The position numbers and the translations under genes are program-made. Of a DNA stretch of 64,000 nucleotides, positions 33,598 through 40,982 are shown piece by piece. The stretch's first letter is position 1; the number at the start of each line of letters is the position of its first letter. The notes below the pieces were generated by a model, which was not told the origin of the DNA, did no database searches, and saw only the letters and a program-made list of their open reading frames with translations. Source of the stretch: Aequorivita antarctica (GTDB taxonomy: Bacteria; Bacteroidota; Bacteroidia; Flavobacteriales; Flavobacteriaceae); NCBI RefSeq assembly GCF_007997155.1, contig NZ_VORT01000007.1, positions 62,001 to 126,000 of the forward strand. The letters run 5' to 3'.

Positions 33598-34812
33598 TTA
33601 TTGTATTTGGTCAATTATATTTTGAAAGCGATTTTCTATATTTTTATTCAAATTAGAAGTCATTATATCCCTATCTCTTTTTCCTAATTTGTGGACAATA
33701 GGTAATATATCTTGAGAAGTATTTTCCAAAATCTCCAAACTTAAATTTGCTCCGCTATTACTATAAAAAACTTTTCTTGTATGACTATATCTTCCGAAAC
33801 TTTTTTCTCCAATGTAACACTCTACTAACCATCTGACAATATTTGTTAAAGTAGGTTCTTTTACATAATCCAATCCACCAATTTCTTTTAAATTTCTCAA
33901 TAACTCTCCGTGTTGATTGTTTGATTGAAAAGAATACCCAGTGGCTTTCATTTTATGGTAATAACTTTTATACAAATCAGCTAAAAGAGTTATTTTAAAA
34001 TATGGAAGAATTCCAGCTGCGTGTGCAGCTCTTGCTTCTTTTAGCTTTGGGGTGTTTCTTCCTAGTTTGTCATTAAATTCGTTGGCTAAATCCAGTATGA
34101 CTTGATTATTTGTGTCATTTTTAATTGCGCTGATAGAATTGTAACAATTTTGTCTAATAATTTCAGGATGGTCTTCATTTAATATTGAGTAAAATAGAAA
34201 TTTATAAATCTCTAGTTGTCGTTGTTTAGGTGCTGATTTATAATCAGCTAATACAGCATCACTTATTTGAGCAGGTTCTGGTTGTTCAACAATGTCTTTA
34301 AAATCAGTAATTTTTATTAAATGAATAGGGTCTTTTGATAAGACAACATCAATTGTAGTTTTAAAGACATAAACACAGTCCTCAATTCCAGCTTCATATT
34401 CATCATCTTCGTGCTCTAAATCTTTTCGTATATCATAAACTCTTAATAATTTTCGATATTCTGGTCTTGTTAAAAGTCCCATTCGATAGGATAAGTCAAG
34501 AACTCGCGATGCAGAAAGTGATTCAACATCTTCTTGTTTTGATATAGAAGGTAACTTATGTAGTTTAGCAGCTTCGCCAGCAATATCAAGTCCGGCAATT
34601 ATTATTTTTTCCCGAAGGTCATAGATTGATGCATTAAATATTCTTTGACACGCACTACTTGGGTCAACTCGTAACAAATTTTGAACGCGTTGTATTAAGT
34701 TTTTGGCTTGCCAATGTGGTCTTATTTGTAGTAATAATGCATTTGCACCTGAAGCTTCTATTAATTCTTCGTTTGCAGATGTAATAAGTCCATCGTTTTC
34801 TTGTTCTGCCAT
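33598..34812 (-). CDS. Hypothetical protein with HEPN-like motif
   Basis: 404 residues, all-helical in look, no TM. Residues ~60-165 contain ASIYDLREKIIIAGLDIAGEAAKLH, LSYRMGLLTRPEYRKLLRVYDIRKDLEHEDDEYEAG. RKDLEH fits the Arg-x4-6-His signature of HEPN RNases, in the expected helix. The remainder (ILPYFKITLLADLYKSYYHKM, IVRWLVECYIGEKSFGRYSHTRKVFYSNSGA) is unassigned and may be the sensor or effector-control part. A role in RNA cleavage during defence is inferred only from this motif and its place in the array. Confidence 0.55.
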   Translation of the reverse strand: MAEQENDGLITSANEELIEASGANALLLQIRPHWQAKNLIQRVQNLLRVDPSSACQRIFNASIYDLREKIIIAGLDIAGEAAKLHKLPSISKQEDVESLSASRVLDLSYRMGLLTRPEYRKLLRVYDIRKDLEHEDDEYEAGIEDCVYVFKTTIDVVLSKDPIHLIKITDFKDIVEQPEPAQISDAVLADYKSAPKQRQLEIYKFLFYSILNEDHPEIIRQNCYNSISAIKNDTNNQVILDLANEFNDKLGRNTPKLKEARAAHAAGILPYFKITLLADLYKSYYHKMKATGYSFQSNNQHGELLRNLKEIGGLDYVKEPTLTNIVRWLVECYIGEKSFGRYSHTRKVFYSNSGANLSLEILENTSQDILPIVHKLGKRDRDIMTSNLNKNIENRFQNIIDQIQ

Positions 34813-34897
34813 AGTTTATTTAAATTATTGCCAACTTGTGTATGTACAATCTGTGAATTTAGTATGTACAGCCCATATGCGCAACTTTTTTATAATA

Positions 34898-34981
34898 TCA
34901 AATATAAGTCAATGCAGTAATACTCAATTACGGGAAACCGTAAAGACAAGCATTTTTAATCGGGGAGAAGTCCAAATATAC
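34898..34981 (-). repeat. Array element copy 11 (promoter-like part only)
   Basis: AAATATAAGTCAATGC, TTACGG-GAAA-CCGTAA, CGGGGAGAAGTCCAAATATA. It has no GCCGC tail. It is the last copy in this orientation and serves the HEPN-like gene's right flank. Confidence 0.8.
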
Positions 34982-35041
34982 AATTTTATTTTATACAATT
35001 CTTTTGATATCTAATTTGTAGTATGCTAATAAACAATTTAT

Positions 35042-35061
35042 TATATTTGAATATTCTCCCC
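35042..35061 (+). promoter_or_regulatory. Partial array element in the opposite orientation, promoter-like
   Basis: TATATTTGAATATTCTCCCC on the plus strand matches the minus-strand signature TATATTTGGTATTCTCCCC. It lies 20 bases before the plus-strand gene at 35081. It shows that the signature keeps its orientation relative to the gene, as a promoter would. Confidence 0.6.
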
Positions 35062-35080
35062 AATTTTTAAAATTTAAACA

Positions 35081-35305
35081 ATGAAAAAAAGTAAAATTTT
35101 ATTTCTCGGTGGATTGCTATTTTTATTTCTTACGTCATTTTCTCTAGATGTTTCCGAGGTCTACATCTGCAAAGGACCCCAAAGCAAGAAATATCATTAT
35201 AAAAAGGATTGTAGAGGTCTAAAAAATTGTTCAACTGATATTTATTCAGTTCCGTTGAGTGATGCTAAAAATTTAGGGCGTTCGCTCTGTGGGTGGGAAG
35301 ATTAA
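35081..35305 (+). CDS. Small secreted cysteine-rich protein (KYHYxxxCxGLxxC type)
   Basis: 74 residues. A Sec signal peptide (~1-22) precedes a compact domain with VYICKGPQSKKYHYKKDCRGLKNC and a final LGRSLCGWED. Four cysteines and a histidine fit a small metal-binding or disulfide-bonded fold. It resembles the C-terminal domain attached to some secreted nucleases in other bacteria, here encoded alone. Conserved small proteins of this pattern occur widely in Bacteroidota islands. Function unknown. Confidence 0.7.
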   Translation: MKKSKILFLGGLLFLFLTSFSLDVSEVYICKGPQSKKYHYKKDCRGLKNCSTDIYSVPLSDAKNLGRSLCGWED

Positions 35306-35450
35306 CTTAAGAAGGTGTATTAAATTATTAGTAGAATGAATAACTACAATAAATACTATCTAGACAATTTAAATTTTCATTATTGCTTTCTGTAATAGTT
35401 GGAATTATTGTTTTCTTTTCGTGGTTTTTCAGAGTAATTGAGTTTTAATT

Positions 35451-35699
35451 ATGAATAGTAATTTTTCAATAATTGATTTTAATAAACTTAATCAACACGA
35501 ACAGTATGATCTTGTTTTCTCAAAAGGTGATTTTGTGAATTATTATTTAAAAGGTGAAGTACGTTATGCTCTTTACTCACTATGCAAGTCTTTTGTTGAA
35601 GTAGAATTTAATGTTTCTAGGAATAGAATTTTAAATTTAAGAGCTTTCGAAGAAGGTCTTTTATTAGATAAATATTGGATTACTACAGACTTAAACTAA
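35451..35699 (+). CDS. Small hypothetical protein
   Basis: 82 residues with no signal or TM segment: FSIIDFNKLNQHEQYDLVFSKG, then YYLKGEVRYALYSLCKSFVEVEFN. This resembles the short uncharacterised proteins found beside XRE-type regulators in Bacteroidota, and one such regulator lies convergently 5 bases downstream. It starts ATG 146 bases after the previous gene. Function unknown. Confidence 0.6.
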   Translation: MNSNFSIIDFNKLNQHEQYDLVFSKGDFVNYYLKGEVRYALYSLCKSFVEVEFNVSRNRILNLRAFEEGLLLDKYWITTDLN

Positions 35700-35703
35700 A
35701 ATA

Positions 35704-35982
35704 TTATTTACTTGCTTTTTTGGATAAGATTGCTTTGTTTTTTTCTACTTCTTTAAAAAAATCCTCAGATGATATTTTATAATATTTACAAAGTTCATAG
35801 ATAATACTTACACTACTGTTTATTTGAGCGGTTTCTAATCTGCCAATATGAAATGATTGTTGCTTTATAAATATAGATACTTCATCATTAACTTCTTCCT
35901 GAGTCTTGCCCGTTGCGCTTCTTAATTGTTTTAAAGTTAAAGCAATAGCTTCAAGTAAAATGATATTTTTAAAATGTTTCAT
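35704..35982 (-). CDS. XRE-family helix-turn-helix regulator
   Basis: 92 residues. A single HTH_3 domain (~12-75): ALTLKQLRSATGKTQEEVNDEVS, QSFHIGRLETAQINSSVSIIYELCKYYKISSEDFF, with a short basic tail. Typical of small accessory-region repressors or antitoxin-like regulators. Convergent with the 82-residue gene; its own promoter must lie in 35983-36060, which also holds a plus-strand TATATTTG. Confidence 0.8.
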   Translation of the reverse strand: MKHFKNIILLEAIALTLKQLRSATGKTQEEVNDEVSIFIKQQSFHIGRLETAQINSSVSIIYELCKYYKISSEDFFKEVEKNKAILSKKASK

Positions 35983-36040
35983 TTTTCAAAATGACATAGA
36001 AAATTTATTGAGCACAATGACATATTTGTAATAATTTTTA

Positions 36041-36048
36041 TATATTTG
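36041..36048 (+). promoter_or_regulatory. -10-like box upstream of the structured RNA
   Basis: TATATTTG, 65 bases before the long hairpin at 36113. No TTG at the usual distance, so support is partial. Confidence 0.4.
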
Positions 36049-36112
36049 TTTTAGATTATTAAATTTGCGATTCTTCTAAGAGCAAAATATTAGAAGCTTT
36101 CGCTTTGAATCT

Positions 36113-36219
36113 CGGACAGAAAACTGGTAATTTTTTACACACGAGAGGATAAGCAGATTGCTCACGACCCGGGCGTGGGCTCTCTTATTCGTGTGTGGGT
36201 ATACCAGTACCTCTGTTCG
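36113..36219 (+). ncRNA. Long bulged hairpin RNA, candidate 6S-Flavo RNA
   Basis: A 107-nt stem with paired segments in order: CGGACAG/CTGTTCG, ACTGGTA/TACCAGT, ACACACG/CGTGTGT, GATAAG/CTTATT, GCTCACG/CGTGGGC around an ACCCGGG loop. They are separated by internal bulges. One long hairpin with a central asymmetric bulge is the hallmark of 6S RNA, which binds housekeeping RNA polymerase; Rfam lists a flavobacterial form of similar length. A CCG-C-GCCC...GGGC-TTGGT-CGG-TTTTTT terminator-like end follows at 36232-36266, supporting the plus strand. Assignment to 6S is by shape, not by alignment. Confidence 0.55.
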
Positions 36220-36266
36220 GTAAGTTGAGTTCCGCGCCCTTTTGTATGGGGCTTGGTCGGTTTTTT

Positions 36267-36551
36267 CTTCTCAACTTTCTTTTAAAGCATCAGTTTTAGT
36301 TTTGTTTATGAAATTTTGCAATTGTATGTAGTATTGAGTATTGAGTAGTTAGTATTGAGAGTCTATCATTCATAATGAGGTCTCGACTGCGCTCAGGACA
36401 GGCTAGCTTGACCTGACATTCATTACTTAGTGCTTAAAGCTTACGGCCTAATGCCTACAGCTTTAAACAAAAAATGACCCGCTCCTAGTTTTCGACGACC
36501 GTTGGAGCAGGCCAGTAGTTAAAATAGTATAAACTTAACTGATGCGAAATT
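36267..36551. other. Non-coding stretch before the SusC gene
   Basis: Contains overlapping AGTATTGAG direct repeats (36331-36360). It also has a GTCTCGACTGCGCTCAGGACA tract of a kind often dispersed between flavobacterial genes, and CTCCTAGTTTTCGACG/CGTTGGAGC that may form a weak hairpin. No gene seen. Confidence 0.4.
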
Positions 36552-39548
36552 ATGAAAAATAAGTACAGGGGCTACTATGTCCTACCCTTATCTTTTGCTC
36601 TATTCTGGGCACTAAGTACTCCCCTAACCTCACAAAATGGCTCCCCTCCTCTGTCGGGCATTGTTAGCGATGCCAAAGGACCGCTTGGGGGCGTAAATAT
36701 TATTGTAAAAAACAGCGCCCGTGGCACCCAAAGCGATCTAGATGGGCATTATGAAATAGCTGCCCAAAGGTCGGATACTGTTGTGTTTAGCTATCTCGGT
36801 TATAAGACGCAAGAAATTGCAGTTGGTCGTGGCAGTATACTGAACATTACTATGCAGCCTGACGCTACTGCATTGGACGCGGTGGTTATTAATGCGGGCT
36901 ACTATAAAGTTTCCGATAAGGAAAAGACGGGGAGTATTTCGCGGATAACCGCCAAGGAAATTGAGAACCAACCCGTACAAAATCCGCTTGCAGCCATGCA
37001 GGGACGCATGCCCGGTATACACATTACCCAAAACAGTGGTGTGCCAGGGAGCGGCTTTGAGGTACGCATCCGTGGAAAAAACAGTATTGCCGCTGGGAAT
37101 AACCCACTGTATGTGGTGGATGGCGTACCATATACTATTAATACCCTAGGGGCAACCACCGTGGCGAGTTCTATTATTGCGCTTTCTGACATTAACCCCT
37201 TGAACAGCCTTGACCCAAACAATATTGAGAGCATTGAGGTATTAAAAGATGCAGATGCTACGGCCATCTATGGTTCCCGTGGTGCCAATGGAGTGGTACT
37301 TATCACTACCAAAAGTGGCAAGAATGGGGACACCAAGCTTACGGTAAGAGCGCTTAGCGGACTTGCAAGCATTACCCGAAAACTGGATTTACTGAATACC
37401 GAACAATACTTGGCGATGCGCAGGGAAGCCTTTGCCAATGACGGCTATACGGAATACCCCGTGACCGCATACGATCTAAACGGTACTTGGCAAACAAACC
37501 GATATACGGATTGGCAGGAAGAACTTATTGGGGGCACTGCCTATACCAATAATGTTCAGGCGACCCTAACTGGAGGAAATGCGCAGACCTCTTTTTTGTT
37601 ATCGGGTGGGTACTACAAAGAAACAACTGTTTTTCCAGGAGACTTTAAATATGGGAAGGGGACCGTACACGCTAAGATGGACCATAGCTCCCCTAACGAA
37701 AAACTCAAGGTATCCTTTTCTGCAAACTATGCAGCTGACAAGAACGAGCTGCCCGGTGCGGACCTTTCTTTACAAGCAAAAAACCTTCCGCCCAATGCTC
37801 CCGCATTATACGATAGTGAGGGTAATTTAAATTGGGAAAATGGAACTTGGGAGAATCCCCTGGCTATACTTAATGGGGAGTACACCAATAGCACGAACAG
37901 CTTGATCGCAAATACGGTACTATCCTACAAACTCTTTGAAAGGCTACAATTACAGACCAGTTTGGGCTATACCGACAACCGCTTAGAGGAAGACAGGACT
38001 AGCCCCAATACCATCTATAATCCCGATTGGGGATTGGACAGTGGTTTCTCCAGTATATACCTCAACAGTGCACACCGTAGTTCTTGGATAGTGGAACCTC
38101 AGATAAATTGGGAGCAACCACTTGGGCAGGGTCTTTTGAAAATCCTTGCTGGGGCTACCTTTCAGCAACAAACTGCGGATATACTTACCAAATTTGGGTC
38201 GGGCTTTCCCAGCAATAACCTCATCCATAATCTTGGAGCAGCCTCCTATATTCTTGCGTTCGCGGATAGGCATACCGATTATCGATATGAAGCTATATAT
38301 GGTAGAGTAAATTATAATTGGAAAGAAAAATATATCCTGAACTTAACTGGAAGGCATGATGGTTCCAGCCGCTTTGGACCCGACAATCGCTTTGCGAATT
38401 TTGCAGCCGTAGGTGTAGCGTGGTTGTATTCAGATGAACCTTTTGTAAAAAACAACTTGCCTTTTTTAAGCTTTGGAAAGCTACGCGGAAGCTATGGAAG
38501 CAGCGGCAACGACCAAATTGGTGATTATGGTTATTTGGATACCTATAGCACTACCGGTGTTCCCTATAATGGAAATATTGGGATATCGCCCACCCAACTC
38601 TACAACCCCAATTATGGCTGGGAGATAAACGAGAAATTCGAGATAGGGCTTGAAACTGCCTTTTTTAAAAACAGACTACAGCTCAATGCAAATTATTATG
38701 ACAACCGCTCCTCGAACCAACTAACGGGAATCCCACTTCCCGGCACAACAGGCTTTGGGAATATACAGGCAAATCTCAACGCTACGGTCCAAAATTACGG
38801 ATGGGAATTCTCCCTGGTTTCCAACAATTTAAATTCAGAGGTATTCAAATGGACAACTTCGTTTAATATAAGTCTTCCGAAAAACAAACTTTTGGAGTTT
38901 CCTAATTTGGAACAATCCACATACCGAAACAGTTATGTTATTGGAGAGCCCATCACTATCAGGAAGGTGTACCATGTACTTGGCGTAAACCCTGAAACGG
39001 GAATCTTTGAGTTTGAGGACTATAATAACGATGGGGTTATTTCTGCGCCCGATGACAAACAGATGGTAGTAGATATGGCTCCAAAATATTATGGTGGACT
39101 TGAAAATGTACTTAGCTACAAGAACCTTAGGCTGGATATTTTCTTTCAGTTCAACAAACAAAAGGCATCAAACAACTTTTTTTATGGTAATACGCCAGGG
39201 ACTATGGCCAACCAGACCACCGAAGTACTGGACCGATGGCAACAACCCGGGGACGAGGCCACAATGCAAATGTTCACCTCTGGGGACAATCCCGAAGCCG
39301 TACTGGCATTTTCACACTATGGAGAAAGTGATGGAAGTATCAGCGATGCCCCCTTTGTTCGGCTGAAGAATGTGGCCCTGACCTATACCCTTCCAGAATC
39401 GGTATTAAAAGGCATGGACTGCCGTGTTTACATGCAGGGACAGAATGTATTTACCATAACTAAATTTAATGGCGGTGACCCTGAACGGGTAAGCGGTTTC
39501 CTGCCCCCATTGCGCCAAGTGGCCATGGGCGTGGAGCTTTCCCTATAA
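36552..39548 (+). CDS. SusC/RagA-type TonB-linked outer membrane protein
   Basis: 998 residues, the usual SusC length. Signal peptide (~1-28), CarboxypepD_reg-like domain (~33-108, SGIVSDAKGPLGGVNIIVKN), TonB plug (~115-255, NPLAAMQGRMPGIHITQNSG, YVVDGVPY, EVLKDADATAIYGSRGANGVVLITTK), and a 22-strand barrel to the end. It forms the transporter of a SusCD nutrient importer; the SusD lipoprotein gene follows 17 bases later, then an S9 peptidase. The peptidase partner, and no glycosidase, suggests peptide substrates. No sigma/anti-sigma pair is adjacent. Identity is secure; the substrate is inferred. Confidence 0.95.
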   Translation: MKNKYRGYYVLPLSFALFWALSTPLTSQNGSPPLSGIVSDAKGPLGGVNIIVKNSARGTQSDLDGHYEIAAQRSDTVVFSYLGYKTQEIAVGRGSILNITMQPDATALDAVVINAGYYKVSDKEKTGSISRITAKEIENQPVQNPLAAMQGRMPGIHITQNSGVPGSGFEVRIRGKNSIAAGNNPLYVVDGVPYTINTLGATTVASSIIALSDINPLNSLDPNNIESIEVLKDADATAIYGSRGANGVVLITTKSGKNGDTKLTVRALSGLASITRKLDLLNTEQYLAMRREAFANDGYTEYPVTAYDLNGTWQTNRYTDWQEELIGGTAYTNNVQATLTGGNAQTSFLLSGGYYKETTVFPGDFKYGKGTVHAKMDHSSPNEKLKVSFSANYAADKNELPGADLSLQAKNLPPNAPALYDSEGNLNWENGTWENPLAILNGEYTNSTNSLIANTVLSYKLFERLQLQTSLGYTDNRLEEDRTSPNTIYNPDWGLDSGFSSIYLNSAHRSSWIVEPQINWEQPLGQGLLKILAGATFQQQTADILTKFGSGFPSNNLIHNLGAASYILAFADRHTDYRYEAIYGRVNYNWKEKYILNLTGRHDGSSRFGPDNRFANFAAVGVAWLYSDEPFVKNNLPFLSFGKLRGSYGSSGNDQIGDYGYLDTYSTTGVPYNGNIGISPTQLYNPNYGWEINEKFEIGLETAFFKNRLQLNANYYDNRSSNQLTGIPLPGTTGFGNIQANLNATVQNYGWEFSLVSNNLNSEVFKWTTSFNISLPKNKLLEFPNLEQSTYRNSYVIGEPITIRKVYHVLGVNPETGIFEFEDYNNDGVISAPDDKQMVVDMAPKYYGGLENVLSYKNLRLDIFFQFNKQKASNNFFYGNTPGTMANQTTEVLDRWQQPGDEATMQMFTSGDNPEAVLAFSHYGESDGSISDAPFVRLKNVALTYTLPESVLKGMDCRVYMQGQNVFTITKFNGGDPERVSGFLPPLRQVAMGVELSL

Positions 39549-39565
39549 ACCTAAAAATAAAAAAG

Positions 39566-40981
39566 ATGAAAAGATTACAACTAATAAGAAACAGGTTACT
39601 AAACACCCCCAAGATTCAATTTGTGGGATTCGTTATCCTCCTAGTTTTACTCGGCGGATGTGAGGATTTTTTGGAAGTAGAATTTCCAGAAGACCGATTG
39701 ACAGGTACCGTGGTATTCAACAATGAAGCCACGGCTAATGCTGCCCTAGCAGATATCTATAACAAGCTGCGGGACAATACACTTTTAACGGGAACCAATC
39801 AGGGTCTAAGTGTGCTTATGGGGCTTTATTCCGATGAACTGGATTATTATGGCTCTCCTGGGAATGCGGCCTACAATTTTTATAACCATACGGTCATTCC
39901 CTCCAATAGCGCCGTGGCATCACTTTGGAATGATAGTTATAATGTAATATACAGTGCCAATGCCATAATAGAAGGTCTTGAAAAGAGCAAGGAGTTGACG
40001 CAAGAGCAAAAAGAACCTCTTTTGGGAGAGGCTCTTTTCCTTAGAGCGATGGTGCACTTTCATCTCTATACGCTATTTGGGGATATACCCTATATAACCA
40101 CTACAGATTATAAAGTGAACAGTGCGGTGCACCGAATGGATTGGGATAGGGTTTATTCCCTACTTCTGGATGATCTAAGTAATGCAAAGAATTTCTTGCC
40201 AGACAGTTATCCGTATGGAGAACGCATCCGCCCCAATCGATACGTGGCAGCTACCCTTCTTTCAAAAGTATATCTATATGCCGAGGAGTGGGGAAAAGCC
40301 GAGACAGAAAGTTCAACCATCCTTGATGGTTCTGGTATTTATGTATGGGAAGAAAATCTTGATCTCGTGTTCCAAAAGGAGAGCAGCACTGCAATTTGGC
40401 AATTGAAACCTTCCACCGCAGGAAGCAATACCTTGGAGGCACAGAGTTTTGTAGTGCTCTCACTCCCACCTTCAAATGTTGCACTGAGTAATGGTTTTGT
40501 GGGTAGTTTTGAACCAAATGATCTACGGAGGGAAAAATGGATCGGGGAATTAAGTGATGGAATTGAGACCGTATATTTTCCCAATAAGTACAAAGAAGTG
40601 GACTTTACGGGAGAGACCCTAGAATATGCAGTAGTGTTTCGTCTTGCCGAGCTATACCTGATCCGTGCAGAGGCAAGAGCACAGCAGAGTTCTATTTTGG
40701 GAGCTGTGCAAGACCTAAATAAAATAAGGAGCCGTGCCGGACTTTCGGGAACCACTGCAGATTCCAAGGAGGCGCTTTTGGATGCCGTACTTGAGGAACG
40801 AAAGCATGAACTTTTTACCGAACAAGGCCAGCGATGGTTTGACCTTAAGCGAACAAATAGTGCCACAACCGTTTTGGGACCAATAAAACCAGGTTGGAAA
40901 GCTACGGACATTCTACTACCCATCCCTGAAAATGAATTAAGCCTAAATCCCAATCTGCAGCCCCAAAACCCGGGATATTAA
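39566..40981 (+). CDS. SusD/RagB-type nutrient-binding outer membrane lipoprotein
   Basis: 471 residues. A lipobox LLGGC gives a lipidated Cys near residue 32; CEDFLEVEFPEDRLTGTVVF is the usual SusD start. TPR-like helices follow (LFLRAMVHFHLYTLFGDIPYI), and the C-terminal RagB motif shows AELYLIRAEARAQ, LDAVLEERKHELFTEQGQRWFDLKR and LPIPENELSLNPNLQPQNPGY. It caps the SusC barrel and delivers ligand. It follows SusC by 17 bases and is separated from the peptidase gene by one base. Confidence 0.95.
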   Translation: MKRLQLIRNRLLNTPKIQFVGFVILLVLLGGCEDFLEVEFPEDRLTGTVVFNNEATANAALADIYNKLRDNTLLTGTNQGLSVLMGLYSDELDYYGSPGNAAYNFYNHTVIPSNSAVASLWNDSYNVIYSANAIIEGLEKSKELTQEQKEPLLGEALFLRAMVHFHLYTLFGDIPYITTTDYKVNSAVHRMDWDRVYSLLLDDLSNAKNFLPDSYPYGERIRPNRYVAATLLSKVYLYAEEWGKAETESSTILDGSGIYVWEENLDLVFQKESSTAIWQLKPSTAGSNTLEAQSFVVLSLPPSNVALSNGFVGSFEPNDLRREKWIGELSDGIETVYFPNKYKEVDFTGETLEYAVVFRLAELYLIRAEARAQQSSILGAVQDLNKIRSRAGLSGTTADSKEALLDAVLEERKHELFTEQGQRWFDLKRTNSATTVLGPIKPGWKATDILLPIPENELSLNPNLQPQNPGY

Positions 40982-40982
40982 G

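Noticed and set aside
17075-34981. CRISPR array
   Set aside because: The repeats are ~80-200 bases, spaced 1-4 kb apart with genes between, and no cas genes are present.
36902-38273. Several 80-120 codon frames opposite the SusC gene
   Set aside because: Artefacts of codon bias in the SusC gene; no start context or conserved motif.
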